A stretch of DNA of 64,000 nt from Tenggerimyces flavus (GTDB lineage: Bacteria; Actinomycetota; Actinomycetes; Propionibacteriales; Actinopolymorphaceae): contig NZ_JAFBCM010000001.1 in the NCBI RefSeq assembly GCF_016907715.1, forward strand, positions 2,418,001-2,482,000, written 5' to 3'. Below are positions 33,830-42,469 of this stretch, piece after piece (position 1 is the first letter of the stretch; the number at the start of each line of letters is the position of its first letter). A model generated the notes under the pieces. The model did no database searches. It saw nothing but the letters and a program-made list of their open reading frames with translations, and was not told the DNA's origin. Position numbers and translations under genes: made by a program.

Positions 33830-34300
33830 CTACGGCGTCGTCTCCAACGTCAGTGTGTACTGGGCGAATCCCTGTCGTTCGTAGAACCTGATCGCCGCTT
33901 CGTTGGTCGCGAACGCGGTGACGGCGATGCGGTCCGCTTGCTGCTCCTTCGCCCATGCGCGGAACGCTTGGACGAACTCGGCGCCGACGTGCTGGCCGCG
34001 GTGGGCGGGGCGGACGTACAGGCTGCTGAGGGTCGCGATGCGGACGGGGCGGATCGCGGACGGCTCGGTCAGGACGCCGGTGAGGTGTCCGACGATCTTC
34101 CCGCCGGCGTCCGCGACCAGGACGAGCCGTTCGGGCTTCGTGAGCAGGTCGGCGTACCCGTCGACGCCCAGCTCGTGCGGGAATCGCACATTCATCGTCT
34201 CGTCCCGCGTGCCGGCGTCCTCGGCAAACAGCGCCGCACTCGAGTCCAGCCAACCCGGCACGTCCGCGGTCGTTGCGCGCCGGACGGTGACGTCACTCAT
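33830..34300 (-). CDS. GNAT N-acetyltransferase
   Basis: 156 residues. The acetyl-CoA loop VRPAHRGQHVGAEFVQAFRA is near residue 94 and the C-terminal ATNEAAIRFYERQGFAQYTL is canonical. The ATG overlaps the TGA of the upstream GNAT gene, so two acetyltransferases of different subfamilies are coupled. Confidence 0.88.
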   Translation of the reverse strand: MSDVTVRRATTADVPGWLDSSAALFAEDAGTRDETMNVRFPHELGVDGYADLLTKPERLVLVADAGGKIVGHLTGVLTEPSAIRPVRIATLSSLYVRPAHRGQHVGAEFVQAFRAWAKEQQADRIAVTAFATNEAAIRFYERQGFAQYTLTLETTP

Positions 34301-34863
34301 GCCTGGCCGCCTTCGTACTCGCTGCGCAGCAGGCCGTAGATCGCGCCGCCGTGGAACTCGCCGTCCTCTTCCAGGGAGTACCCGCGGCGTACGCCCTCGA
34401 GCTGGAAGCCGAACTTGCGGAGCAGCCTGGTCGACTCGTGGTTGTCCGCGATCGTCTGTGCCTCGAGGCGGTTGACCTCGAGGACGTCGAAGGCGAACGC
34501 GAGCATCGCCCCGAGGGCTTCGCTGGCGAGTCGTTTGCCCCAGTACGCACGGTTCAGGTCGTACCCGATCTCGGCACGCCGGTGTCCTTCGTTCCAGCCG
34601 AGGCTGTAGAGGCCGATCAGCTTGTCGTTCTCCCGCAGTGCCACGCCCCAGTGGATCCACTCGTGCTTGGCGAAGAGCTCCGTGAGCCGTTCGATCATCT
34701 CGGCGGACTCGGAGACATCGGTGTGCGGAACGGAGTTGTAGCGCTGGACGTACGGATCGCTGCGGACAGCGAACAGGTCCTCGGCGTCGGATCCCCGGAG
34801 CTCGCGCAGGACCAGGCGTTCGGTCCGCAGCGTGGGGAATTCGGAGTAGTCGAAAGTGGGCAT
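34297..34863 (-). CDS. GNAT N-acetyltransferase, RimJ/RimL type
   Basis: 188 residues beginning FPTLRTERLVLRELRGSDAE, with AEIGYDLNRAYWGKRLASEA near residue 97 and ADNHESTRLLRKFGFQLEG near 138, all standard for RimJ/RimL-like enzymes. First gene of a coupled pair of GNATs, divergent from ridA. Confidence 0.9.
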   Translation of the reverse strand: MPTFDYSEFPTLRTERLVLRELRGSDAEDLFAVRSDPYVQRYNSVPHTDVSESAEMIERLTELFAKHEWIHWGVALRENDKLIGLYSLGWNEGHRRAEIGYDLNRAYWGKRLASEALGAMLAFAFDVLEVNRLEAQTIADNHESTRLLRKFGFQLEGVRRGYSLEEDGEFHGGAIYGLLRSEYEGGQA

Positions 34864-34922
34864 CGCGCGACAGGCTAGCGCTGCTTACTTCGACTTACGC
34901 CGACGAAGGGGAGAATTCGCGC

Positions 34923-35321
34923 ATGACCGAGGCCGGCATCACCGCCGTCAACCCGTCCGTCCTTCCGCCGCCCACGTCCACGTTCACCCACGGCGCGCTC
35001 GTCACCGGGGCTCGGCGGACGTTGTACGTGAGCGGGCAGGTGCCGTGGTCGGACACTGAGGGCAACGTTCCGGCGGACTTTCCCACGCAGGCGCGGGTGA
35101 CGTACGCGAACCTGCTCGCCGTGCTCGCCGAGGCGGGGATGACCGTGCACAACCTCGCCAAGCTGACCGTGTATCTGTCCGACCGCGCGTACCGGGCGCC
35201 GCACGGCGAGGTGCTGGAGGAGGTCCTGCAAGGGCATCGGCCGGCGTTCACGTCGATCATCACCGACATCTACTCCGAGGCCTGGCTGCTCGAGGTGGAC
35301 GCGATCGCGGTGTCGTTCTAG
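34923..35321 (+). CDS. RidA/YjgF/UK114 family protein
   Basis: 132 residues. TLYVSGQVPWSDTEGNVPAD, TYANLLAVLAEAGMTVHNLA and the terminal VDAIAVSF follow the RidA pattern; the enamine/imine-deaminase Arg region reads LQGHRPAFTSIITD, lacking the usual PARS/PART Arg, so classical 2-aminoacrylate deaminase activity is uncertain. Its TAG stop overlaps the first base of the MITE-like copy 2. Confidence 0.88.
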   Translation: MTEAGITAVNPSVLPPPTSTFTHGALVTGARRTLYVSGQVPWSDTEGNVPADFPTQARVTYANLLAVLAEAGMTVHNLAKLTVYLSDRAYRAPHGEVLEEVLQGHRPAFTSIITDIYSEAWLLEVDAIAVSF

Positions 35322-35498
35322 GCCGTGCCTCTTGACTATCGCCTGACGCGCGACACCTCGCATCCCGCCTGGCCGCGGTCCAGATCGTCACCCAGAGGAC
35401 AAACTATGAATTCCTCCTGCACCACGCCCAGCCGGGCGCGATGCGCCGCGCGCCATCGCGCGGAGCGCGATGACCGACGCTACTCAAGAGACACGACC
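35321..35498. mobile_element. MITE-like element, copy 2 (178 bp)
   Basis: The same element as 1809-1985, same orientation. The ends GGCCGTGCCTCTTGA and TCAAGAGACACGACC match as inverted repeats at 13 of 15 positions. It exactly fills the gap between the ridA-like stop and the ATG of the MBL gene. CTA on the left and TAG on the right share TA, a possible 2-bp target duplication, but this is too short to be sure. Confidence 0.75.
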
Positions 35499-35501
35499 TA
35501 G

Positions 35502-36242
35502 ATGCGGCTGACCGTTCTGGGTGCGTGCGGTGCCTATCCCGCCGCTGGTTCCGCGTGTAGTGGGTTTCTGGTCGAGGCCGACGGGTTCCGGCTGCTGGTG
35601 GACGTGGGGTACGCGACGATGCCGCGGCTGTTGTCGTACCTGCCGGCGTCGGCGGTCGACGCGGTGATCGTCAGCCACGGGCACCCGGACCACTGCGCCG
35701 ACCTGAACCCGCTGCTGCGGGCGCGTGCCTTGTGTGACGACCCGGCGCCTTCGTTGCCTGTGTACGCGCCGCCGCATGCGTTGGACGCGGTGCTCGCGCT
35801 GGACCGGCCGGGGATGCTTGCGTCGGCTGTGGCGCTGCGCCCGTTCGCGCCGGGGGAGGCGCTGTCGGTGGGGCCGTTCGCGGTCTCGACGTTCGACCTG
35901 CCGCACTTCACGCCGAACGCCGGCCTCCGCCTGACCGCCGGCGGGCGGGTGCTCGCGTACACGGGCGACACCGGGCCGAGCGACTTGGTGGTGGCGCTGG
36001 CCCAGGACGCGGACGTGTTCCTGGCCGAGGCGACGCACGCCGACGTGGTGCCGGACGACTCGGCGCGGTGGCTGTCGAGCGCCCGGCAGGCGGGTTCGTA
36101 CGCCGCTTCGGCGGGGGTGGGGCGGCTGCTGCTCACGCACCTGTGGCCGGAGGACCCGCGCGAGCCGTTCCTCGCCGAGGCGTCGGCGTCATACACCGGC
36201 CCGTTGGCCCTGGCCGAGAGCGGGCTGGTGCTGAACTTCTAG
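35502..36242 (+). CDS. MBL-fold metallo-hydrolase (RNase Z/Atsa-like)
   Basis: 246 residues. LTVLGACGAYPAAGSACSGF at the N-terminus, the zinc motif VIVSHGHPDHCADLNPLL near residue 58, DLPHFTPNAGLRL and LAYTGDTGPSD further on, and a final LLLTHLWPEDPRE. This is the RNase Z/phosphodiesterase-like MBL branch. No Shine-Dalgarno is visible before the ATG because the end of the MITE-like element occupies that position. Confidence 0.88.
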   Translation: MRLTVLGACGAYPAAGSACSGFLVEADGFRLLVDVGYATMPRLLSYLPASAVDAVIVSHGHPDHCADLNPLLRARALCDDPAPSLPVYAPPHALDAVLALDRPGMLASAVALRPFAPGEALSVGPFAVSTFDLPHFTPNAGLRLTAGGRVLAYTGDTGPSDLVVALAQDADVFLAEATHADVVPDDSARWLSSARQAGSYAASAGVGRLLLTHLWPEDPREPFLAEASASYTGPLALAESGLVLNF

Positions 36243-36291
36243 TTGGCGCGGGCGGGCAACCATCGCGGGAGGCCAGCCGGTCTGCCACGGT

Positions 36292-36867
36292 GTGACGATC
36301 GATGACAGCAGCCTGACGCTGGCGGGCGTCGGCCGAACGGGGGCGCCTGTGCCGGAGGCAGGGTCCGGAGCCGAGGGCTTCGAGGCGTACGTCGCCGCCC
36401 GCACGTCGCGCCTGCTGCGGACGGCGTACCTGCTGACCCAGGACCACGGTCTCGCCGAGGACCTGGTGCAGACGGCGCTGTCGAAGGTGTGGTTCGCGTG
36501 GTCGCGGATCTCGGGGAGTGACCCGGAACCGTACGTCCGCAAGGTGCTGGTGAACACGTACGCCTCGTGGTGGCGGCGCCGGTGGAACGGGGAACGGGCG
36601 ACCGATTCCGTGCCCGAGACCACTGTCGTTGCTGGGGCCTCGTTCGAGGAACGGACCGACCTCTGGGCCGCGCTGCAACGACTGCCGCGGCGGCAACGGG
36701 CGGTGATCGTGCTGCGGTTCTACGAGGACCTGACCGAGGCCGAGACCGCGCGGCTGCTGGAGTGCTCGGTCGGAACCGTGAAGAGCCAGACCCACAAGGC
36801 GTTAGCCAAGCTGCGCATCGACCCCGCGTTGATCGAGACCGACACCCGCAAGGAGGGCACGCGATGA
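36292..36867 (+). CDS. SigE-family ECF sigma factor
   Basis: 191 residues from GTG. FEAYVAARTSRLLRTAYLLT and LAEDLVQTALSKVWFAWSRI mark region 2, and LPRRQRAVIVLRFYEDLTEA with CSVGTVKSQTHKALAKLRID mark region 4, the signature of the actinobacterial SigE-like subfamily. The first ~30 residues are not conserved-looking, so the start may be internal. Its TGA overlaps the downstream ATG. Confidence 0.88.
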   Translation: MTIDDSSLTLAGVGRTGAPVPEAGSGAEGFEAYVAARTSRLLRTAYLLTQDHGLAEDLVQTALSKVWFAWSRISGSDPEPYVRKVLVNTYASWWRRRWNGERATDSVPETTVVAGASFEERTDLWAALQRLPRRQRAVIVLRFYEDLTEAETARLLECSVGTVKSQTHKALAKLRIDPALIETDTRKEGTR

Positions 36868-38285
36868 ACCTCGCCGACCTGCGGGCCGAACTTGCCCATC
36901 GCGCCGAGGATCCCGAAGCCGGCGTCGACCTGCTTCCCGGCGTCCAGCGCAAGATCCGCACAACTCGCCGCAACCGTCGCGTCGCCGGCTCCGCCGTCGT
37001 GGTGGTCGCGCTGGTAGCGGTCGCGGTAGGCGTCCTGCCCGACCTGACCCGCGACAGTTCGCCGGAGCCCGCCAAGTCCCCGTCTCCAGGGCCGACCGAG
37101 GACTACGTCGCGGAAGGCGTGCGGTTCCCCCTGCATCTGGAAGGGGCGACCCTCCAGAAGGCCTTCGTCGGTAACCCGGGCCAGACCCAGACGACGTTCG
37201 AGTGGACGCCGGGCGCGGACGCCCTGACGGTGGCGGGCGTCTGCTCGGCCGACAACCCGGACGACAGCGTGTTGGAGATCACGATCGACGGCTTGGCTGT
37301 CTCGAGCACGGCCTGCTCTGGTAGGGAACTGCACGGTTCCTCCACCTACTCCGCCGACAGCGGACTGTGGACCATCGCTCGCCCCGGTCGCGCTTCGACC
37401 GTGACGCTCCGAGTCGAGACTCTCGACGGCAAGCTCGTCGGCGATCGCGCCGCGGTGATGGGGGTCGGCCTCTACACACCTGCGCCGGCCGAACAGGATC
37501 CGATGCCGAGGCGGACTCCGCCGGCGAGTCCGGACGACTACGTCAACGACGGGTTCCGATACCGGAGCCAGGTGGGCGGCAGAAGCCTGGTGGGGGCAAG
37601 GATCGGTGCGCCTGCGCAGAACACGCTGGCTTTCGAGTTCACGCCGTCGTCGAAGCAAGTGCGGGTCGCGCCGTTCTGCCATGGTGACGGAACTCAGTCG
37701 GTCAAGGTGAGCATCAACGGTGTCGAGAGTGAGTACTTCCATGGATGTCACCTGGAGCGGCGTGAGGTCGGCGGACTCGCGGTCTCCGCAGGCATGGCTG
37801 GCGAGGGCTGGCCAGGCGTGAAGGTGGGGCAGCCGAACACGGTCACGGTCCGCCTTGTCGACGGGCGTGGAAAGACTGTCGCTGGGCGCGCGCGGATCGG
37901 TGTGGGGGTCTACCAGGACGGCGAGAAGCGAAGGCTCGTCGCAGGTGACTCGTCGGTCGAGATCGAAACGCTGGTCGACTATCGCGGCTATGACTATCGG
38001 CTGGTCGATGTCCGGACCGCGGTAGCTGATGCCCAGAAGCGGTTGACGATCCCGACCCCGGCGGACACTCCGTTCGTGGTCGGCTACGGATCGGCCGGGA
38101 TCGGGGAGTTCGGAGAGCTCCAGCTGGTGGGGCTGAAGCACCAGGCCACGTCCGATACAGACGTGGACGGCTTCCTCTTGCAGGGGCAGTGGCCACATCC
38201 CGCGGGAGAAGCGAGTCTTCGGTTCGTCCAGGGCGAGCCGAAGACCGGGATGACCTACATCGCGATCTACGAGCCCGTTCGCTAG
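36864..38285 (+). CDS. Membrane-anchored protein with duplicated domain, coupled to sigma factor
   Basis: 473 residues. The cytosolic N-terminus (~40 residues, MNLADLRAELAHRAEDPEAG) and one TM segment (~42-58) are followed by a Pro/Ser linker and two similar extracytoplasmic modules beginning EDYVAEGVRFPLHLEGATLQ and DDYVNDGFRYRSQVGGRSLV, each with paired cysteines (C-x-n-C within ITIDGLAVSSTAC and APFCHGDG...HGCH). Coupling to the sigma gene makes it a candidate anti-sigma factor or envelope sensor; no known anti-sigma motif is seen. Confidence 0.75.
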   Translation: MNLADLRAELAHRAEDPEAGVDLLPGVQRKIRTTRRNRRVAGSAVVVVALVAVAVGVLPDLTRDSSPEPAKSPSPGPTEDYVAEGVRFPLHLEGATLQKAFVGNPGQTQTTFEWTPGADALTVAGVCSADNPDDSVLEITIDGLAVSSTACSGRELHGSSTYSADSGLWTIARPGRASTVTLRVETLDGKLVGDRAAVMGVGLYTPAPAEQDPMPRRTPPASPDDYVNDGFRYRSQVGGRSLVGARIGAPAQNTLAFEFTPSSKQVRVAPFCHGDGTQSVKVSINGVESEYFHGCHLERREVGGLAVSAGMAGEGWPGVKVGQPNTVTVRLVDGRGKTVAGRARIGVGVYQDGEKRRLVAGDSSVEIETLVDYRGYDYRLVDVRTAVADAQKRLTIPTPADTPFVVGYGSAGIGEFGELQLVGLKHQATSDTDVDGFLLQGQWPHPAGEASLRFVQGEPKTGMTYIAIYEPVR

Positions 38286-39250
38286 AGCTCTTTCGGGAAG
38301 CCGAAGCGCTCGACCAGGGTGGGGTCGGGGAAGACGGTGATGCCTTGGAGGCCGCCCTTCGCGACGGCGAGGACGGCGATGCCGAGGGGTTGGTGGGTGC
38401 CGTCCTCGGCGCGGACGTACGCTGCTGCGGCGGGTTGGCCGTTCGCGCTCGTCGGCAGCATCTTCCAGTCGCCCTTGGTGAAGAGCGCGTGCCTGGTCAG
38501 GTACGGCAGGCAGGAGGCGCGACCCTGGTACCAGGCCTTCGAGCCGATCAGCTCCAGGGTCGCGTCCTCGCGCAGCAGGCGTTCGATGGTCTTCGGGTCG
38601 GAGTTCTCGAACGCGGCGATGTACTGCTCGAGCAGCGCCCTTTGCTCTGGCTCTTCGGGCTCCTCCACCAGCTCGGCTGTCGGCGCGACCTCGTCGAGCT
38701 TGGCGCGGGCTCGTTGCAGCATGCTCTTGACGGCCGTGGTCGACGTACCCAGCGTCTCGGCGACCTCCTTCGCCGACCAGGCGAGGACCTCCCGCAGCAG
38801 CAAGGCGGCACGCTGCCGGCCGGGCAGGTACTGCAGGCTCGCGATCAGCGCGAGCCGGAGGCTGTCGCGGAACGCCACGATGCTCGCCGGGTCCTGCGCG
38901 TCGTTCGCGACGAGGGCGGTCGGCAGCGGCTGGATCCAGTCGGCGTCGAGGAGTACGGGCTCGGCGTCCGGGTCGTCGCTCGGCGCGCCCAGCCCGGACG
39001 GCAACGCGCGCCGGCCGCGCTGCTCGAGCGCGGTGAGGCAGGCGTTTGTCGCGATCTTGTACAGCCAGGTACGCAGCGACGCGCGGCCCTCGAACTCGCC
39101 GTACCCGCGCCATGCCCGCAGGTAGGTCTCCTGCAGCACGTCCTCCGCGTCGTCGATCGAGCCGAGCATGCGGTAGCAGTGCGCGAGCAGCTCCCGCCGG
39201 TACGGCTCGGTGCTCCGGACGAAGTCGTCGCGCTCGGTTGCGGTCGGCAT
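38282..39250 (-). CDS. ECF sigma factor with SnoaL-like C-terminal domain (TIGR02960-like)
   Basis: 322 residues from an ATG with GGAG upstream. Region 2: AHCYRMLGSIDDAEDVLQET; region 4: YLPGRQRAALLLREVLAWSA and SMLQRARAKLDEV; SnoaL-like domain from ~200 (LLEQYIAAFENSDPKTIERL, WYQGRASCLPYLTRHALF). The DADWIQPLPTAL linker is typical of this long sigma group, thought to be autoregulated through the C-terminal domain. Convergent with the duplicated-domain membrane protein gene. Confidence 0.9.
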   Translation of the reverse strand: MPTATERDDFVRSTEPYRRELLAHCYRMLGSIDDAEDVLQETYLRAWRGYGEFEGRASLRTWLYKIATNACLTALEQRGRRALPSGLGAPSDDPDAEPVLLDADWIQPLPTALVANDAQDPASIVAFRDSLRLALIASLQYLPGRQRAALLLREVLAWSAKEVAETLGTSTTAVKSMLQRARAKLDEVAPTAELVEEPEEPEQRALLEQYIAAFENSDPKTIERLLREDATLELIGSKAWYQGRASCLPYLTRHALFTKGDWKMLPTSANGQPAAAAYVRAEDGTHQPLGIAVLAVAKGGLQGITVFPDPTLVERFGFPKEL

Positions 39251-39318
39251 GGCTCGGCTCCTGCTCGTGGTGGGTCCTACCGTAGGGACCCCGAGCGGCA
39301 CGGAAAGGAATCGGTCGC

Positions 39319-39939
39319 ATGCCCCTGTTCCTCTACAGCACCTCGCCGGCACCGCACGAACAGACGATCCTCGGCGCCTGCCGCCGCCCCACCCGCCCCA
39401 CCCGCGCCGTAGCCCTGTTGGCCGCCCTCGAGGCACCGGATGCGGCGCTGCTCGACGGGTTGCGCGGGCACTTCCCGGTGCCGTTGGACGACTCCGGGCT
39501 GGCTTCGCGGGACGACGCGTACGACAAGGCCGTCGTCTCGCGGCTCGCCTCGGCCGACCTCGTGCTGATCGGCGGCGGCTCGCCACTCCGGCTGGTCGAG
39601 GTCACGCGCGGGACGCCCGCCCTGGCGGCACTGCGGTCCGCGTACGACAACGGCGCCGTCCTCGCCGGCTGCAGCGCGGGCGCCGCGGTGTTCGGCGCCG
39701 GCATGCTCGCCGGCGCCGAGCCGCTCGCCCTGTGGGGCTGGCTCCCGAACACAGTCGTCGCCCCGCACTTCGGCCAGTACGACATCGAGCCCTGGCGCCA
39801 GGCCTATCCCACCTGCGACATCCTCGGCATCCCCGACGACGCGATGGCGAAGGTCGACGGAGCCGAGACCACCTCTCTCGGCCCCGTCGACCTCACCGTC
39901 CTTCCACCAGTGGAGGACAAGCGCGGGGTCAGTCGGTGA
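39319..39939 (+). CDS. Peptidase S51-like (type 1 glutamine-amidotransferase fold)
   Basis: 206 residues. LVLIGGGSPLRLVE and the nucleophile elbow LAGCSAGAAVFG (Ser near 119) match peptidase E/cyanophycinase-like Ser hydrolases. The N-terminus MPLFLYSTSPAPHEQTIL is short for the family and the C-terminal region is reduced, so activity is plausible but unproven. Convergent overlap of 11 bp with the next gene. Confidence 0.78.
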   Translation: MPLFLYSTSPAPHEQTILGACRRPTRPTRAVALLAALEAPDAALLDGLRGHFPVPLDDSGLASRDDAYDKAVVSRLASADLVLIGGGSPLRLVEVTRGTPALAALRSAYDNGAVLAGCSAGAAVFGAGMLAGAEPLALWGWLPNTVVAPHFGQYDIEPWRQAYPTCDILGIPDDAMAKVDGAETTSLGPVDLTVLPPVEDKRGVSR

Positions 39940-40705
39940 CCCAGTCCATGTGTTCGATCCAGAGGTCGAGCAGTGCCCGATCGCCCCGCGTTTCCAAGCG
40001 AGGAGCCTCGCCCAACGGGCGGCGCCTGCTGATCACGAGGAGGAGGTCGGAGGCTGGGCCGCTGAGCGTGACGTCCGCCTCGGCGTGCGTACGTTCCAGG
40101 GCGACCCGGTCTGGTTCGCGGCGCGCCAGCCACTCCCCGGGCGCGTCGGTCGCGTGGAAGTGCAGGGTCTGGCCGTCGCCGCGCAACGCGTTCGCGAAGT
40201 CCGGCCGGTTCTCCCAGTAGCCGTCGGAAGTCATCGTGTCCAGCCAGTCCTCGATCGCCCCCACCGCAAGCTCCGGCGCCAGCTCGTACCGCGTGCCGAG
40301 CGCCGCAGCCGCGTCCGCGCGATGGACGCAAGCCTCGCCGAACAACCGACGTGACCAGAACGGCACGCCCGCGGCGGCGCCGGACGGATCCCAGACCGGC
40401 GTGGCATCGTCGACCGACTCGAACGCCCGCATCGCCTCGGCCGCGGTGCCGTTCAGCCAGGCGCCCCACTCGGCTGAGTCGGTCGGGGCCGGGACATAAC
40501 CGGCGAACGCATCGGCGGGCTCGCTCATCCGCTGACCCACGAGCAGGGCGACCATCCGCTGGGTCGCGCCGACGTGGTCGACGAGGTCGGCCAGCGTCCA
40601 CTTCGGAGCCGTCGGCACCGGGGCCGAGGCATCCCTGCCCTCGACCCAGTCGGCCAGGATGCTCGTCTGCTCGACCACCGCGTTCAGGTACGCGGACGTG
40701 TCCAT
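39929..40705 (-). CDS. Mycothiol-dependent maleylpyruvate isomerase family protein
   Basis: 258 residues starting MDTSAYLNAVVEQTSILADW. The metal-site pattern is WTLADLVDHVGATQRMV (His near 54) and FGEACVHRADAAAALG (E-x3-H near 144-148), as in DinB-like MDMPI proteins; a C-terminal domain with LTLSGPASDLLLVI-like sequence (VTLSGPASDLLLVISRRRPL) follows. These enzymes use mycothiol, consistent with an actinobacterial host. Confidence 0.88.
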   Translation of the reverse strand: MDTSAYLNAVVEQTSILADWVEGRDASAPVPTAPKWTLADLVDHVGATQRMVALLVGQRMSEPADAFAGYVPAPTDSAEWGAWLNGTAAEAMRAFESVDDATPVWDPSGAAAGVPFWSRRLFGEACVHRADAAAALGTRYELAPELAVGAIEDWLDTMTSDGYWENRPDFANALRGDGQTLHFHATDAPGEWLARREPDRVALERTHAEADVTLSGPASDLLLVISRRRPLGEAPRLETRGDRALLDLWIEHMDWVTD

Positions 40706-40787
40706 CGCTGTGCCTCCATGACTTGCTGAGCTACGTCGCGGCAACCCTGTCAGCAATCGGTGGCACGGCGCTGGCGCCGCGCTGGCA

Positions 40788-41714
40788 CTACTGCCGGAAC
40801 GAGCCCGGCCCGAGCACCTCCCAGTACTTCTTCGCCGGGTCCTCGATCGAACCGAACGGCACCGTGTACTCGCGCACCACCGCGTTGTCGCGCGAGATCC
40901 CGAACAGCGTCGAGCGGCGCCCGGCGTCCGACCAGGCGATGCCCTGGCCCTCGATCCCCGGCACGTGCACCGTCGCCACCCATTCGAGCTCGCCGCCAGC
41001 CACCGGCAGCCGCATCACGTACGCCTCCGGCAGGTCGTGCCCCGTCAGCCACAGCCGGCCGTCCGGTCCCCACGAGCCGCCCGAGTTCGACATCAGCTCG
41101 AACTTGTCGAGGATCACCTTCGGGATCGTCCACGACTGCAGTGCGTTGAACTCGTCGTCCAGCTTCACGACCTGGGTGTTGTACGTCTTCCCGTACGGCT
41201 CGGTCTGCCCGTCCTGCACGCGGTTGTAGTTCGCGAACGTCGCCCACCAGAACCCGTCGTGGTGATCCAGCCAGGTCAGCGAGCCGCGGTAGATGCCGAA
41301 TGCGAACGTCCGCACGTGCCGCATCGTCCGAGTGTCGAACACCTCGATCGAGCTCTCCATCGGCCACTCCGGGTAGTTCGAGTGCGCCGCGTAGAGCTTC
41401 CCGCGGTAGACCACGCCGCTGTCCAGATGCTCGATCGGCCCGTCCAAGGCGCCGGCGAACTGCAGCAGCGGCTGGCCAGTAGAGCGCGAGTGCTTGGTGA
41501 TCGTCTGGTTGTTGACGGCGTAGAAGTACTTGTCGTCGACCGCCACGCCCTGGTTGGCGTCGAACGCTGGGTACGTCGCCTTCAGCGTCGCGGTGAACTC
41601 CGGCACCGGATCCGCCGCCGGCACCGCGGCCGAGGCCGGGCCCAACGCGCCGAGCGCGACCAGCGACAGTGCGGCGACGAGCGCGCTCGTGGTGAGCTTC
41701 CTGCGGGACACCAT
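40788..41714 (-). CDS. Secreted beta-propeller-like protein of unknown function
   Basis: 308 residues with a Sec signal peptide (MVSRRKLTTSALVAALSLVA ... ASA, cleavage near residue 29). The mature part has repeated Tyr/Trp-rich strands (DDKYFYAVNNQTITKH, YRGKLYAAHSNYPEWP, DHHDGFWWATFANYNRV) suggesting a propeller. No named family recognised. AGAGGAACGAG gives a good ribosome-binding site. Divergent from the iorA-like gene across a 233-bp promoter region. Confidence 0.8.
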   Translation of the reverse strand: MVSRRKLTTSALVAALSLVALGALGPASAAVPAADPVPEFTATLKATYPAFDANQGVAVDDKYFYAVNNQTITKHSRSTGQPLLQFAGALDGPIEHLDSGVVYRGKLYAAHSNYPEWPMESSIEVFDTRTMRHVRTFAFGIYRGSLTWLDHHDGFWWATFANYNRVQDGQTEPYGKTYNTQVVKLDDEFNALQSWTIPKVILDKFELMSNSGGSWGPDGRLWLTGHDLPEAYVMRLPVAGGELEWVATVHVPGIEGQGIAWSDAGRRSTLFGISRDNAVVREYTVPFGSIEDPAKKYWEVLGPGSFRQ

Positions 41715-41947
41715 CTCGTTCCTCTCGAGCAGACACAGAAACAACGGGCCCCCGCGACAAGCCAGCGTCGAACCGCCGTCGAAACGACGGCCACCGCACC
41801 GATGAATTGCCGAAGGCGCGCGGGCGAAAGCTACGTCGAGCAACGGAGATCCGACCGGTTGCGGTCACCCGAGGCTGACTCGTGAACTCGCGCACCGCCG
41901 CCGACGTGGCCCGAAGTGATGGCGTGGCCTGCCCAAGGGAGCCGCTC

Positions 41948-42469
41948 GTGTCGACACCGCTGACCCGAAACCTCAACCTCAACGGCGAGAACCGCACCGT
42001 GACCGTCCCGGACGAGGGCGAGCAGCTGCTGTACGTCCTCCGCAACGCGCTCGGCCAACACGGCCCGAAGTTCGGCTGCGGAGTCTCGCAGTGCGGCGCC
42101 TGCACCGTCTTGTTGGACGGCCAGATCCGCCGCTCCTGCGTGACCCCGCTCCGTACCGTCGCCGAGGGCGCGAACGTCGAGACGCTCGACGGGCTGGGAA
42201 CGCCGGAGCATCCCCATCCGATCCAGCAGGCGTTCATCGACGAGCAGGCCGCCCAGTGCGCGTACTGCATCAACGGCATCGTCATGGGCGCGCTCGGCTG
42301 GCTGCGACAACGCCGAGCCGCCGGCAACACCACCGTGCCCACACAGGAGGAGATCGCGGCGTTCCTGTCCGGCGAGGCAGAGGGCTCGACGCTCAACTAC
42401 ATCTGCCGGTGTGGCGCGCACGTTCGGATCATGCGGGCCATCCGCAAGGCCGCGGAGGTGGCGCTGTGA
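41948..42469 (+). CDS. iorA: (2Fe-2S) subunit of an isoquinoline 1-oxidoreductase-like enzyme
   Basis: 173 residues. The plant-ferredoxin-like cluster C-x4-C-x2-C (CGVSQCGACTVLLDG) and the second cluster (CAYCINGIVMGALG ... ICRCGAH) are both complete. The GTG at 41948 is chosen because AAGGGAG lies just upstream; an in-frame GTG at 41882 lacks a ribosome site. It passes electrons from the molybdenum subunit encoded next; coupling is by GTGA overlap. Confidence 0.88.
   Translation: MSTPLTRNLNLNGENRTVTVPDEGEQLLYVLRNALGQHGPKFGCGVSQCGACTVLLDGQIRRSCVTPLRTVAEGANVETLDGLGTPEHPHPIQQAFIDEQAAQCAYCINGIVMGALGWLRQRRAAGNTTVPTQEEIAAFLSGEAEGSTLNYICRCGAHVRIMRAIRKAAEVAL

Noticed and set aside
36720-39320. Long minus-strand frame across the duplicated-domain gene and sigma factor
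   Set aside because: It is an Arg/Pro-rich shadow; both real genes in other frames have recognisable domains and starts.
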